Assembly: GCA_030248065.1 (NCBI GenBank) | Contig: JASAMV010004502.1 | Coordinates: 62,001 to 126,000, forward strand | Direction: 5' to 3' | Length of the DNA: 64,000 nt | DNA from: Rhynchonema sp. JSB1_4 | Lineage: Eukaryota; Nematoda; Chromadorea; Monhysterida; Xyalidae | Shown: positions 26,201-36,477 of the stretch, piece by piece | Layout of the letters: each line of letters starts with the position of its first letter | Numbering within the stretch: position 1 is the stretch's first letter | Program-made: the position numbers and the translations under genes | The notes under the pieces: generated by a model | The model's database searches: none | What the model was told of the DNA's origin: nothing | Seen by the model: the letters and a program-made list of their open reading frames with translations, nothing else

Positions 26201-26920
26201 CAAGTTTTTGTTATTGATGATCTTTTTGTCGCCTAAAAGTGAAAGTAGAGAACATTTGTTGCATGACAGAAAATCCATGCAGTGAAACCGACCAGCAGCA
26301 TGCAGAATATCAACTTGGTCCAAAACTGCTGCAACGAGTGAAGGATTGCGCATGAGAACCTGAAACAACACAGACATTGCAAGAAATTGATTGAGCACAA
26401 TAAAGTGTGACGTTTACGTTTTCATCAACTAGCCTTGAAAATCCCAGCGACAACAGCGTCGTGCTGCTGCAATTTGTGGTAGGATTCGGTGAATCGTGAG
26501 TTTGCAAGCTCGTTGACAAGTGAGCAACTGTTGTCTTGCGTCGCATCCTCGTGTGCGTGAATTAGCTTGAATAAATTCACCTGAAACGAATGAATGATCG
26601 CGTCGATTTCTCGGGTTAGGTAACGCAAAGAAATGGCCCTTTGGCGTCTCTGGAGGAGAAAATTAGAACGCGAGAATGGGCTCACGCATAGGGAAAGAAA
26701 CCGGCCGGGATGGCTTTTTGGGGTGTGGGCTGGGCTGGAACGTGGAAGCGGACCGACTCACCTGTTGCGCACAGCTGATCCACACGCTTTCATACAATCG
26801 TTTCAGTTCATCACTGAGTTGGGCGTTCAATTTGGTCAGGGAGTCGACTTCGGTGGTCACCAGCAAGTGCTCGCCGCGCAAACGACGACACAGTGCCAGC
26901 ATGTCAGAGTTGAGTTCCAT
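12850..26920 (-). CDS. gapvd1: GAPVD1 / RME-6 (RAP6): RasGAP- and VPS9-domain Rab5 regulator
   Basis: Endosomal protein that activates Rab5 through its VPS9 domain. My 39 exons keep phase throughout (about 1973 residues): 26920-26762, 26580-26434, 26359-26293, 26232-26129, 26041-25907, 25844-25692, 25343-25274, 25196-24970, 24837-24751, 24672-24466, 24422-24179, 24101-23947, 23874-23745, 23522-23372, 23300-23218, 22720-22547, 22478-22381, 22235-22115, 21801-21646, 21035-20763, 20445-20284, 19906-19751, 19193-19049, 18611-18448, 18384-18281, 18051-17889, 17624-17098, 16828-16642, 16422-16298, 15943-15743, 15032-14983, 14910-14776, 14715-14581, 14267-14144, 13951-13863, 13792-13700, 13633-13561, 13437-13240, 12999-12850. 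Family hallmarks: FTCFICPAVTNPEPLGIISD in RasGAP, SDSWSTDVVASDNEG and SDTWSVDAIASDSEAD acidic motifs, ADEILNKYSAA, and C-terminal PILVFVLIQANPSALL. Longer than vertebrate forms through Ser/Gln/Ala-rich linkers. Odd: a UBA-like exon and one GC-AG intron. A few linker exons could be alternative. Confidence 0.92.
15062..15586. mobile_element. 525-bp hAT-like element with telomere-like ends (family F, copy 1)
   Basis: Inserted in a GAPVD1 intron. Ends are TAGGGTTAGAG and CTCTAACCCTA, flanked by a perfect 8-bp target duplication GTCACCAT (15054-15061 and 15587-15594). Both subterminal regions are arrays of ACCCGAC/CCCGACA words in opposite orientation. The middle (about 15240-15430) is unique within the element and matches, inverted, the middle of the copy at 56627-57088. 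No transposase frame. The 8-bp duplication indicates a hAT-type transposase acting in trans. Confidence 0.85.
19389..19440. repeat. 26-bp tandem duplication
   Basis: Two head-to-tail copies (19389-19414, 19415-19440) of a unit containing ACGAAGAATATCCAGTAAG, with no differences. Intronic in GAPVD1. Likely a recent slippage event. Confidence 0.85.
21134..21308. mobile_element. About 190-bp TA-flanked MITE (family K), intronic copy
   Basis: Starts AAGGCAAACACGAGCCCGAT after a TA and ends near CGAAATCGGGCGCGTGTTGG, the inverted counterpart. The internal sequence matches the complete copy at 47990-48179. Located in a GAPVD1 intron between the UBA exon and the next exon. The right terminus is diverged, so the end is approximate. 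Confidence 0.6.
21646..21801 (-). other. gapvd1: UBA-like domain exon inside GAPVD1/RME-6
   Basis: This exon, in phase with both neighbours (phase 1 on each side), encodes DPAVAMLMQFGFEHALCVRA followed by LRKHKGVMDRAADWLF, roughly residues 842-880. That is a good match to the UBA pattern: a first helix, the xGF loop, ALR, a short turn, then A-A-x-W-L-F. It sits between the two acidic SDxWS motifs. I do not know of a UBA in this family; the assignment is from pattern only. Confidence 0.65.
24466..25844 (-). other. gapvd1: RasGAP-domain exons of GAPVD1/RME-6
   Basis: Five exons (25844-25692, 25343-25274, 25196-24970, 24837-24751, 24672-24466). Visible landmarks are LHEPIMDLL, the FICPAV block and PITNIARFNLMQ, all characteristic of the RasGAP-like domain of this family. 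The long intron after 25692 carries a CAGTG-ended transposon copy. Confidence 0.8.
25415..25687. mobile_element. CAGTG-ended hAT-like element (family A) in GAPVD1 intron
   Basis: Ends CAGTGTAGTTCCTGG and CCAGGAACTACACTG, a 15-bp perfect inverted repeat. It lies in the intron after exon 6, its right edge only four bases from the splice donor. TCACCTT occurs on both sides but not flush with the element, so the target duplication is imperfect here. No coding capacity. Confidence 0.75.
26428..26434 (-). other. gapvd1: GC-AG intron donor
   Basis: Exon 2 of GAPVD1 must end at AAG to keep frame with the next exon (GTTCTCATG). The intron then begins GCTAGT, a GC rather than GT donor. Using the nearby GT four bases on would shift the frame. 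The residue context, with family-conserved sequence resuming at once, supports the GC choice. Confidence 0.55.
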
Positions 26921-26999
26921 TGCTATAATGATGGCAGCGGTTACAACTGTTACAAATGACTTGAAACGTGAAACCAATCGCCAAAAAACCATCAAAAAA

Positions 27000-27303
27000 T
27001 ACGTCTGCTCCCCCAATTTTTACCTAAAATAGGCAAATTTTCGCCTAAAATTGGCATTTTTAGGCATAAAATAAGTGATTTTTAGGTCAATGTCGTCAAA
27101 ATACCCTTTTTATTGAGATTTTTTCCTAAAAGGGGCAAAAACGATCCAAATTTTCGACCTCAAAAAATGACTTTTCTCCAAATTTGGGTCCTCCCCCCCT
27201 TCCGGGTCCCTCCCCCCTCCCCCCAGGTGGGTACGTCTGTTCCGTTCCCCTTCCGAAAAAAGGGGGTACCGCCTGTTCCCCCTCCGGACCAGGAACTACA
27301 CTG
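27000..27303. mobile_element. Family A element, left end truncated, upstream of GAPVD1
   Basis: The right terminus CCGGACCAGGAACTACACTG is intact, but the left CAGTG end is missing. The interior has the family's TAGGCATTTTTAGG-type words and poly-G/C blocks. It begins about 80 bases 5' of the GAPVD1 start codon, so it may lie in the promoter or 5' UTR. Confidence 0.6.
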
Positions 27304-27333
27304 CCCTCCGGCAGTGTTGGAGGTACTCTGGAG

Positions 27334-27687
27334 CAGTGTAGTGGCAGGCAAATGGTTGCAAGGTACCCTTGGGGGGGATGGATCCAGATGGTTGCAAGGT
27401 ACCCCCCTACCCAGCCTCCGGAAGGTTGCAAGGTACCCCTGTGGTCCGAAAAAGGGTGTTTTTTGCATGCATTGTACTGCAAATTTGGCCGATCTTTGGG
27501 GTTTTGAGGTCGAAAAACACCCAGTTTTGCCTATAAAAACCATAAATTGATGGTTGCAAGGTACCCTCCGGGGTGGTTGCAAGGTACCTACCCTTCCCCC
27601 CATCCCCCCCAAGGGGTGGTTGCAAGGTACCTACTCCCTTGGGGGGGGGGGGGGAATCCCCCCCATCCCCCCCCAGCCACTACACTG
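27334..27687. mobile_element. Family C hAT-like element, 354 bp
   Basis: Ends CAGTGTAGTGGC and GCCACTACACTG, with a perfect 8-bp target duplication CTCTGGAG (27326-27333, 27688-27695). The interior repeats the word GGTTGCAAGGTACC. Non-coding. Confidence 0.85.
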
Positions 27688-27695
27688 CTCTGGAG

Positions 27696-28490
27696 CAGTG
27701 CTGTGGCTACTTTGGCGGGGCGGGTAGGGTACATAGGTGGAAAAGATCGGGGCGGGCCGGGGGGTTGTGTACCGGGGATCTGGGGGGGAACCCGGTTTGG
27801 GGGGGCGGGGGGAAGATTTTTCGGGGCGGGTAGGGTACAACACAAGTTTTGTTCGGGTGCCTGTTTTTATGTACTAAAAAGTGCATATATCGCGCGCAGC
27901 GCGAGATTTTTGCACTTTTTAGGGTTTTCGGTCGAAATTTGGGCGTTTTTGACCGAAAAATGGGCATTTTGGGGGTAAAAATCGGGGTGGGTAGGTAGGG
28001 TACCAGGGCGGGGCGGGTAGGGGGTCAGGTACCGGAGCGGGGAGGGTAGGGGGTAGCGTACCAGGTCGGGGCGGGTATGGTACCATTGGGGGGGGGACCC
28101 CCCCCAGCCACAGCCAGTGTAGTTCCTGGTCCGGCGCGGCGGTTAGTGTACCTCCCTGGGGGGAAGGGGGGGAAAGACCCAAATCCAGGAAAAAGTCACT
28201 TTTTGAGGTCGAAAATTTGACCGATTTTTGCCCCTTTTTGGAAAAAATTTTCCATAAAAAGGGTATTTTGGCGACTTTTGACATCATTGACCTAAAAATC
28301 ACTCATTTTAGGCCTAAAAATGCCCATTTTAGGCCTAAAAATGCCCATTTTAGGCAAAAATTGAGGCGGTTAGTGTACCTGGCGCGGCGGTTAGTGTACT
28401 AGTGTACCTTGGTCGCGGCGGTTAGTGTACCTTAGGGGGGGACCCCCCCCTCCCCCCAGGAACTACACTGGCCACAGCACTGCTCTCTGG
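27696..28490. mobile_element. Family I element interrupted by a family A insertion
   Basis: Left end CAGTGCTGTGGCTAC; its inverted counterpart GCCACAGCACTG appears after 28470, split by the family A copy 28115-28470. The interior is built from GGGTAGGGTAC and GGGCGGG words. The right edge is near 28482. The outer target duplication is not clean. Confidence 0.55.
28115..28470. mobile_element. Family A hAT-like element nested in family I, 356 bp
   Basis: Ends CAGTGTAGTTCCTGG and CCAGGAACTACACTG, perfect 8-bp duplication GCCACAGC on both sides (28107-28114, 28471-28478). The duplicated site is the inner end of the host element's own terminal repeat. Non-coding. Confidence 0.88.
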
Positions 28491-28580
28491 AGGGGGGATA
28501 CCTACTGTACCGCGCTCGGAGAGGGGGGATACCGGATACCTACTGTACCAAAGCCGATGGCCTGGGGGGTTACGTACCTA

Positions 28581-28972
28581 CCGTAAAACCTAAAATACAA
28601 GGGGGGGCTGTATTTTTTCACTGACCCATTTTTGGGGGGGCCGGGGGGGGGGCTCTATTTTGGGGGGGGCTGTATTTTTTCGCTGCCCAACATCTCAAAA
28701 AATGTTCCAAAAAATACCCCTAAAATGGAGTTCTGTCAGGGTGTTACTGGTCATTAGTGAGTGTTTTTAGGTGCAGATATTCCATAAAAGGCTTTACGTC
28801 ATCATATACTCAACCACAAACGTTGTACACAAGGTGTCTTATACAAGACTTTACGACCCCCAAGCGGGGAATTCCAAGTTGGGGGGCTGTATTTTTGGGG
28901 GGCTCTATTTTTTCACTGACCCCTTTTAGGGGGGCTGTATTTTTTGGGGGGGCTCTATTTTAGGGAATACGG
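28581..28972. mobile_element. TA-flanked MITE, family D, copy 1
   Basis: Starts CCGTAAAACCTAAAATACA and ends TATTTTAGGGAATACGG with TA on both sides (28579-28580, 28973-28974). The interior contains alternating GGGGGGCTGTATTTTT blocks and a unique core around TAAAAGGCTTTACGTCA. An inverted copy of similar length lies at 45373-45773. Confidence 0.7.
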
Positions 28973-29074
28973 TAGGGGGGTTTGGGGGGGTTAGGTTTTG
29001 GGGTGAAAATTTTTAATGTTTTTATTATGTGTGGAATCGTGTGAAAACGTAGTGTTTGTATTACAGCCCTATAC

Positions 29075-29167
29075 ACCCCGACCCTCCAAATCTCCGGCCC
29101 GGCCCGGCCGCCCGAGCCAAAAGTTCAAAATCGCGGCCCGGCCTGTCCCGGCCCGATTGCGATGCGA
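29075..29167. mobile_element. Fragment of family G element
   Basis: GGCCCGG-rich tract ending GGCCCGATTGCGATGCGACC, resembling the right end (CCCGATTGCGACCTCTG) of the family G elements near 46-55 kb. No left end or duplication seen. Confidence 0.5.
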
Positions 29168-29530
29168 CCTCTGGTTCGGATTGGACTCGGAGATGGAATT
29201 CACATTTGCGGAATTCAATTCAACTCTGGATTTCTCTGTCGTTCAACTTTTGGCTCAGGCTTCGATTCAGGCTTAGGCTGGGCTGGGCTCAAGCCCTAGC
29301 CAGGAAGACCTGTGCACATTTCTCATGCTCCATATGCCCACGCCAGCTTCAAAGTCTGAAACGGGACGTACCACAAATTTCTCTGGCATTCACTTTTTAT
29401 CTGGCGCGAGCTTTGCTCAACCACGGGAACGCCGGCTCAAAAACGGGATAATTGACCGATTTCGGTGCACCTGCACGTCGCTGTAGAACATACAGTATTT
29501 CTACCCAACTAGCTAAAGCTTGGACAGATT

Positions 29531-29600
29531 CAAAATCGGCTTCCCTTTTTCTTAGGCTTAGGCTTGGGCTTGGGCTTAGGCTTATGCTAAGGCATACCCG
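29531..29600 (-). repeat. Short AAGCCT/AAGCCC repeat encoding Lys-Pro on the minus strand
   Basis: A hexamer-like tract of AAGCCT and AAGCCC which, on the minus strand, would read KPKPKPKPKKKGSRF and then stop. It resembles the tracts at 45869-45976 and 47659-47772 and the duplicate at about 48495-48550. No start codon or splice evidence. Confidence 0.45.
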
Positions 29601-29927
29601 TGCCTTCTACATAGAAATCGAACATTTGCGTTTTCTTTCTCTCAAGGCAACTGCCCAAGCTTTTCCGAGCATGCATCAGTTCGATGACATAAGTAAAACA
29701 AGAGTCATTTTCAAGTTCAATGAGTTTAATTAACTTTTTTCTAGGATGATGTTGCTGTGTTTGAATGAAATCTAGTGATGTCTGATTGATCACGCATTGT
29801 ATTCAAGCTCAACAATTGATTTACTGGGGCGATTTTTAGGTGATCTGAAGAGATGGTAGGTAAGACCGGCGATGGTTATCCATTCTGTCTGGTTAGGTTG
29901 TTGATCATGTGCTGTTGATTTCGCTTG

Positions 29928-30290
29928 TTACTTGAACTCGAATCGCATGATGTTGTTTTTATTGACGAAATAGCTCTTTAGTGACAGGAGAGCCACGAAG
30001 CTCTCCTCAGTGTCCACCAGTACCGGCTTGGTGAACACCGACACTGAAATGGCACTGTGTATCATACTGAGTTGGAGCGCAACACATGTGAACAAACTGC
30101 ACAAACCTGGGATTAAGAACAACTTCGCATTTGGTGCGATCTGCAGTTTGTGAGTCCTCTTGCGCGACATCAGTTTTTCAATATCCCTCGGTGTTGTAGA
30201 CGATGGTTCGTACAGCGACGACACTAGGAGGCTCGACGTCGCGATCGCGTGTTCCCCAAACGTGGGCAACATGCGACTGAAATGAGAACG
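29928..30290 (-). pseudogene. Frameshifted duplicate of the unknown gene at 49753-50416
   Basis: The minus-strand frame encodes KRTHKLQIAPNAKLFLIP, VSVFTKPVL and ends NNIMRFEFK, as in the second copy. Around 30177 one extra base turns the downstream copy's GYDKLM into a stop (TGA), so the upstream part VWGTRDRD...NTEGY is out of frame. The coiled-coil exon present upstream of the other copy is missing here. I do not recognise the family. Confidence 0.65.
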
Positions 30291-30342
30291 CAAGAATGCC
30301 GTTCAGTTGCCAGAAATGCAACTTATGAACATGAGAATCATG

Positions 30343-31184
30343 AGAATGGCAGGGTAATGCGCGGAAGGCCCATGTGCTGATCAAACTGACGCTGTGCACG
30401 TCAGGCTCCACCCACAATGTTTGTGCACATCAGGCTCCTCCCGCATGACTCCTGTTGACGGATGCGACCGCACACAGTCGGTATTCTCTCATGCAATCGC
30501 TCAATTGCAATTTTTATTCATTCACACAATGACAACAACAGCCAAAAATGTTTCGCCATTTGCGTATATATATTGAAAGATTCAATTGGAAGTGATCAGT
30601 ATCGATGATACAGTCTCATAACTAGTTTGAAAGATTCAATTTATATTCCATAAAAAAGAATCAAGGCGTTTTTTTGATGAATTCTCATGTGGTCATTTAT
30701 CGTGCGACCAATACCTCTCGTGACACCCATGTTTGTTTGATACTCCTCTGTCCATGACCACCAACCGTCCCGACTGCAACATCAGCCACCCTGCCGCACG
30801 CTTGAGACAAAATGTTTCGCTTGAGAAGATACGCCTTTGCCTATCTCATCATTCTCAGGCCGGCCTCCCCTCCACCCACTCTCCCCAAAAGCTACAACAA
30901 CCCCACTCATATCCACCCGTTGTTGGCATGGGGCGTCACTGATAACTGAGAAGCTCTGCATTTGAATTCATTTTGCAATCTTGGATTGCCTAGGATTGAT
31001 TGTTAATATTTGAATTTTGACTGATTGACTCGGATTGATTTGTGATTTATTATTTCTGAGTGCGATTGATGCGGTGATCGTTTGGTCGTCGTGGGCGCCT
31101 TCTCGAACCTGAAACTGAAAGGCAGAACGTAAATTTGTGACGGCTGAGTGTGGAACTCTCAACCGCCACCACACCAAACGTATG
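30343..31184. other. Region upstream of HRI, no gene recognised
   Basis: AT-rich sequence with GATTGATT-type simple repeats at 30990-31060. No exon recognised. Confidence 0.35.
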
Positions 31185-31265
31185 CTCCCGGAAGGACTCG
31201 AACCTCCGACCTCCCAGCCACCAGGCCTGGATGGCCAGTTGCTCTACCAACTGAGCTGCGGGAAT
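31185..31265 (-). tRNA. tRNA-like sequence, possibly pseudo-tRNA or SINE head
   Basis: The minus strand has an intact A-box region AGCTCAGTTGGTAGAGC, with a perfect D stem GCTC/GAGC, and a B box GGTTCGAGTCC with a T stem GGAGG/CCTTC. An acceptor stem of six of seven pairs can be drawn between ATTCCCG and CGGGAG. The anticodon arm is poor: the best stem CTGGC/GCCTG has a T-T mismatch, position 33 is not T and the variable region is too long. Internal pol III promoter elements are present. A functional tRNA is doubtful. Confidence 0.4.
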
Positions 31266-31506
31266 GCGGTCTGGCTGTCCCCCCCCCGCCCCAGCCACAC
31301 ACTGGAGTTGGACCAAAAGGAAACAAATAGCCCAAAAAGCCAAAATTTGCAAAATTTTCTGGGGGTGTCGGGGAATCATATTTATGTTTTTGTAATTCGG
31401 TTTCTGCTGTGAACCGAGTTTTGTCTTGTGGCACACAAGCGCTTCTTGTATTGAAGGTGTCACTGCCCGAACCGACACCACGACGCCCAGGACACACAAA
31501 AATACG

Positions 31507-34500
31507 ATGCCTGAAATTCCGAAGAGAGCTAAAGCGGGGTCAACTCCAAAACCTGACGACGAAAGCGGCCGGAGCAGCAGCAACGCGGCATCAAGACGAT
31601 CAACGGCAGCGGAGTCAAAACCAGATGAACCTATGTACAACATGAACGTTTTGCGCCAAATTCTTGTTGAGCCCGAACTTATGGACGTTGATGATTCTCT
31701 CGGTGGGTCATTTTTATCGATCTCAGTTGAGCTCAATGTATTGCCCAATGTGTGCGTAAATTATTGTTCAGAAAATGCCGTCACATAATAATTGCAGCGA
31801 TTCGTCCGAGCCTGGCGCTCGTGCCTCGAAATGCGGGAGTGCCAGCAGTGCCGATTGATGGTCATCATAATCCAATAACGACCCGATCATCCCCGACCAG
31901 TGAGGCGATGCGTGACAACACCGTGCGTTTGTGTCTGGCTTCGGCCATTGAGATGCTTTGCAACGCGCTCAACGACCGAGCCGCTGATCGCAAGCGACAG
32001 GCGTTCTTTGGTTCGTTCGTGTGTCTGTTATTTCACAACGACTTCTTTCGGTTTTTAGCACAATGTGCTGTGACAATCATTGGTTTATATCACGCCCGTG
32101 GACCGCTGGGCTGATTAATAGACAGCGATAGCGATGGTCTGCCGCAGTGGTGTAGCTGGGGGGGAGCCCCCCCCTAGGTACAGTAGGTAGGTTGCCGCCC
32201 CTCGCCTGGTACAGTGGGTAGGTTGCCGCCCCTCCCCTGGTACAGTAGGTAGGTTGCCGCCCCACCTAACTTTTCACCGAAAACATTCATTTTTGGCTTA
32301 AAATTGCATAAAATTAGCATATGTGTCTGCAAATAGGCGAAAAATCGCGCGCTGCGCGCGAAATTAGTGTTTTAGGCCACATTTTCTTCAGTATTTAGAC
32401 ATAAAAAAATTTCGGTTTCCAGATGACCCCCCCCCCCAAGTGGTACGACCCCCCCCCCAGCTCGGCTGGTACAGTAGGTAGGTTGCCGCCCCGCATTTTG
32501 GGTGGTACAGTAGGTTGCCGCCCCGCCTGGGTAGCTACACCACTGGTCTGCCGCAATCGGTGTCAGAAACACGCTGATTAGATTTGATCATTCCTGTTTT
32601 GAACGCTTACGCGGCGTTTTGTGTTCATAATGCTTTGAGATTGACTGCTGCCACAAAATTTGATCCGTGTGAAAGTTGTTCCCCCACAACTGCTAAATCA
32701 TGTCAGTGTTTTGCTACGCTGCTCAAACGTGCGCCCAGTGTAGTTCCTAGTCCGGAGGGGGAGATAGCAGACCCCCCCCCCCGTCTTTTCCGGACGGGAG
32801 GTAGTGTACCCCCGGAGGGGGGGAAGGGGGAAGACCCAAATTCAGGAAAAAGTCACTTTTTGAGGAAGAAAATTTGACCTATTTGTACCCCTTTTTGGAA
32901 AAAAATCTTAAAAAGGGTCTTTTGGCAACTTTTGAGAACACTGACCTAAAAATCACACATTTTAGGCCTAAAATACCCATTCTAGGCCTCAACATGGCCA
33001 TTTTAGGCAAAAATTGGGGGAGATAGTGTACCCGGAGGGGGAGATAGGGGGATTGTGCACCACCTGAGGGGGAGATAGCGTACCCGAGGGGGGACCCCCT
33101 CCCCCCAGGAACTACACTGGTGCTGCCGTTTGCTCATTTCGTGGCTTCGGGCTCAGTGTCCAATACAGAATTATTAACTGGATAGTTACTAACCTTCATA
33201 CCTTACTTGCCAATTTATGAAATCGTCAAACCTTTCCACGTGGTCTATTTTAACTAAACGTACCGGGTATTTCAGTTCTATCGGAAATGCTGGTCAAAAA
33301 CGGCCTGCTTCCGCCGAGTTTTGTGAGTGACGAATTCCACAGCGTGCGACAACAATATGCGACGGCCATCGAACGATTGTTGAATCACGTCGCTAATCGA
33401 TTGTGCGACACCTCGGCGTCAAGTTGTGCTCATCCTGATATTCAAGGTGGGTAGTATTTTTGTTTCACTCTCATTTTTAAAGTAAATTTTCTGACCGTGA
33501 TATTTGTTGCCCCATTTACTGCGTTTTTTAGTGTACCTGTAAACCAGGCTCAGTGGCGTTCCATAATTTAAAAAAATTGCTTGCACCATTTGCAGAATTG
33601 AACGACCAACGCGAGAAATTACGTCGCGAGACACTCACTGAAGAACAAGAAGCAGGTGAAGATCTATCGGAATTAAAGTCGCCTTCGATGGATTCGGATA
33701 CGAAAAGCAGGCGTGTCTGTGTGCAATCGCATAAGAAGCGGTTTTTGCATTTGTTTTATTGTTTTGATCTAAAACCAAACTTCGAAAATCTTCAGAAGTC
33801 TCCAACCACTCACTACATCCAATCACCATTCAAGCACGGAAAGTTGTGAAACGTGTTTCTCCAAGAATTATTTCCCGAGTAGATTCGGCAGTGATTTTGT
33901 TGATCACGCACAGATTGGAACGGGAGGATTTGGCAAAGTGATCAAGGTTGTCTTTGGGACACTGTCAGCAAATTAGAAATAAATGACCTGAGCTTAAAAT
34001 AATAGGTTGAGACTTTCTCAGGCACGACACGCAATCGATCGATGCTGTTATGCGTTGAAGAAAATCGAATTCGACTATTCCCAATCGTCCTTGTGTTTTC
34101 GGGTTGGTGTGCATAGAAGAAATGATTCACAATCACAAGTGGAAGCTGGGCTAATTTCCGTTCCAGATTCTGCGCGAGATTCAAATGCTGGCCCGGTTAT
34201 GTCACCCAAATGTGGTGCGATACTACGGCGCGTGGTTTGAATTGGAATCGGCCAACGTTAATCCAGCTCAAGAAGCCCCATCATGCCAAACCGAAGACTC
34301 TGTCCTGTTCGAACCACACGACAAAGACAAACTATCCGACAGTCTGCGCTTGCCGGCACCGCCAAATTCAATGTCGGAAAGTGACATTTCGTTCGTGAAA
34401 GACCCCGATCGTGCAGCAGAATCCAAGATGACGCAAACAACAGCCGCTGCCGACGACGAATCCACCAACGCACACTCGAATGAACGACATGCGAATCAAA

Positions 34501-36477
34501 GTATGATTGTGGCTGCCACAAGACGACATTTACCTGATTATCAAGGCGGATCGGACGAACACGCACACTGCTGGCCGCCGCACATGCCAATGGTAGGGTT
34601 TTGTGCCGACAACTTGTGAAATAAACAGCACATGACAAATCGATCACATTTGTTCTGATTTTAGGTGAACAATTTTGTGGTCTACATCCAAATGCAATTG
34701 GGCACGGCCACACTTAGCTCGTATCTGGAGCAACGGTGTCAGCCGCTGCTGCGAAATCAGAAACTTGGTCGGGGTGTTTTTGATTTGAAATTCTGCTAGA
34801 TATTTGTGTTTATAAAATTTCTTTTATTGCAAAAAAGCACCTGCTTTGTTTCAGATGCATTCTCTGTCGTGGACGTGACCAAGAACCAGCACATACTCTA
34901 CCAGCTACTGTCAGCGGTGGAATACATCCACAAAAGTGGCTTGATTCATCGCGACATCAAAGTACGGTCGGCCTCGTTCTTTTCGAATCGAGAATGACTG
35001 AGCTTTTATTTCACCTGGTAGAATTAAATATGTTTCAACGTTAGAACAAATGCGGGGAGAGTGCTTGAACAGTAGCTTTCGAACTTCCACATCAGTTTGA
35101 CAAAAACTGAGAACAAGAAAATGAGCATCGATCGGGTTAAGACATTTTGGTTCACAACAAATATATTCATTGCACAAATTATTTGTCATCGGCGTGTTGA
35201 GGATCTTGCTGGCAGTGGGGTCACTAATAACTATGCACTACAAGAGGTTCACAAACTGCGTATCCTTTTTCACTTTCGTATAATTGTTTTCTATGGTCGT
35301 CAAAATTAATCCACAATATCCAGCCGAGCAACATCTTCCTGCACGGCGCTGAGCACGACCAAGTTTTGCTGGGCGATTTCGGTCTGGCGTGTTATGACGA
35401 ATTCTACAGTGCTGCCGCTAACGTGCGATATCACAGCAGTGGACTGGGAACAGTCACCTACGCCGCGCCGGAACAATTGAACTCAACGCATTATTCGTCG
35501 TCGGTGAGCCACACCAGTCAGTTTATGAAGTTGTTGAAGGGCGATCGCTGATCGGATCCGGCTTGGTCGCATGACTTTTTGTGCATATTGTTGAGTTGTG
35601 ATGCCACGAATTTTGACTGTGGCAGATCCGATCGCCAAGTCTGATGTCCTTCGTAAGAGAAGCAAAAAGGACAATGAAATAACGCATAAAATTGCAGGTC
35701 GATATCTACAGTATCGGCATTGTCGCCTACGAAATGTACCGACCGTTTGGCACTGCCATGGAGAAGGTCAAGAATCTCGGAGAATTGCGTCAAGGCAATA
35801 TCGATGAAGAACTGAAACGCGCGTTTCCGATCGAGGTAAAGCTGGCATTTATTCCGTGTGGTTTCTCAGATCAGCCGTGCGCATTAGCTGCCCCCGAGTC
35901 CGCTGTGAGGTTATCTTGAATGTTACGGATGTGCCTTTACTAGTTTTTTCTATTAAATTGAATTTTATCATCATTGCCAACCCTGGGCGTTAATTATAGC
36001 GCTGCTGAAACATTTCCATTTCCCGCCAGACACTTGCTTTTGTTGTTGTCTGATGTTTTCATGCAACCACAGACGCAGATAGCTGGCGGTTTTTCACAAA
36101 ACACAATTCTTTCACTCTGATACCCATTCGTAGTTGCCTTTGTGTGCGTAAGACACGCTGTGATCATATGCGCACGGCACTAACAGGGCGATTCATTAAG
36201 ATTTTCGAAACTCCTGCAGGCCGGCCTCATTCGCCAATGTGTGAATCTAAACCCATCGCTTCGACCGACGGCCGAAAAACTGATTGTCGGAAATTGGCTA
36301 ACACCAACGCAACAGGTTTGAAGTTGTTTTTTTCCCAAAAAAACTAAGTGTTTTCTATCTTCGAAGCTTGCACAACTTGACTTTCAGCTTGTTGAGTCAC
36401 TACAGCACACGGTGTACACACAAAGTGCTGAGATCCAACGACTACGTGAATTACTGCGTGAAAGGAATATTAGCTAA
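31507..36477 (+). CDS. eif2ak1: eIF2alpha kinase of the HRI (EIF2AK1) type
   Basis: Cytosolic stress kinase that phosphorylates eIF2alpha and slows translation. Thirteen exons in phase, about 677 residues: 31507-31702, 31798-32010, 33276-33446, 33596-33677, 33796-33946, 34022-34102, 34167-34592, 34665-34767, 34855-34961, 35324-35503, 35698-35835, 36220-36315, 36388-36477. Visible kinase landmarks: glycine loop IGTGGFGKV, lysine in CYALKKI, HPNVVRYYGAWFE, catalytic HRDIK, GDFGLACYDE, and AAPEQLN. A kinase insert of about 120 residues separates the lobes, as in PEK kinases. HRI rather than PERK or GCN2: no signal peptide, lumenal or HisRS domain; N-terminal VKNGLLPPSFVSDEFHSVR resembles the HRI N-terminal region; the protein ends in a short coiled coil (SAEIQRLRELLRERNIS). 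The 33677 donor is the least certain boundary. Confidence 0.87.
32145..32545. mobile_element. Family B hAT-like element, 401 bp, in HRI intron 2
   Basis: Ends CAGTGGTGTAGCTGGG and GGGTAGCTACACCACTG; perfect 8-bp target duplication GTCTGCCG (32137-32144, 32546-32553). The interior repeats GGTACAGTAGGTAGGTTGCC and holds the palindrome TCGCGCGCTGCGCGCGA at 32345-32361. Another copy of identical length is at 52211-52611. Confidence 0.9.
32736..33119. mobile_element. Family A hAT-like element in HRI intron 2, 384 bp
   Basis: Ends CAGTGTAGTTCCTAG and CCAGGAACTACACTG. The flanking octamers are similar but not identical (CGTGCGCC and GTGCTGCC). The interior has the family's TAGGCCTAAAA words. Same intron as the family B element 190 bases upstream. 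Confidence 0.78.

Larger units (their letters stand above)
29372..30342. repeat. Segmental duplication, copy 1 (pair: 48329-50160)
   Basis: About 970 bases match 48329-50160 in the same orientation once the 878-bp insertion in the second copy is removed. It starts around AAATTTCTCTGGCATTCAC and ends near CAACTTATGAACATGAG. It carries an uninterrupted version of the insertion target (CAGTTCGATGACATAA near 29668-29683) and a frameshifted copy of the unknown minus-strand gene. Confidence 0.85.

Noticed and set aside
31185..31265. Functional tRNA-Gly
   Set aside because: The anticodon arm has a mismatch, position 33 is wrong and the variable region is too long. Kept only as tRNA-like.
31050..31748. 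232-residue minus-strand open frame overlapping the HRI first exon
   Set aside because: Part of it is translation of the tRNA-like sequence and the rest is antisense to HRI coding sequence; no domain.
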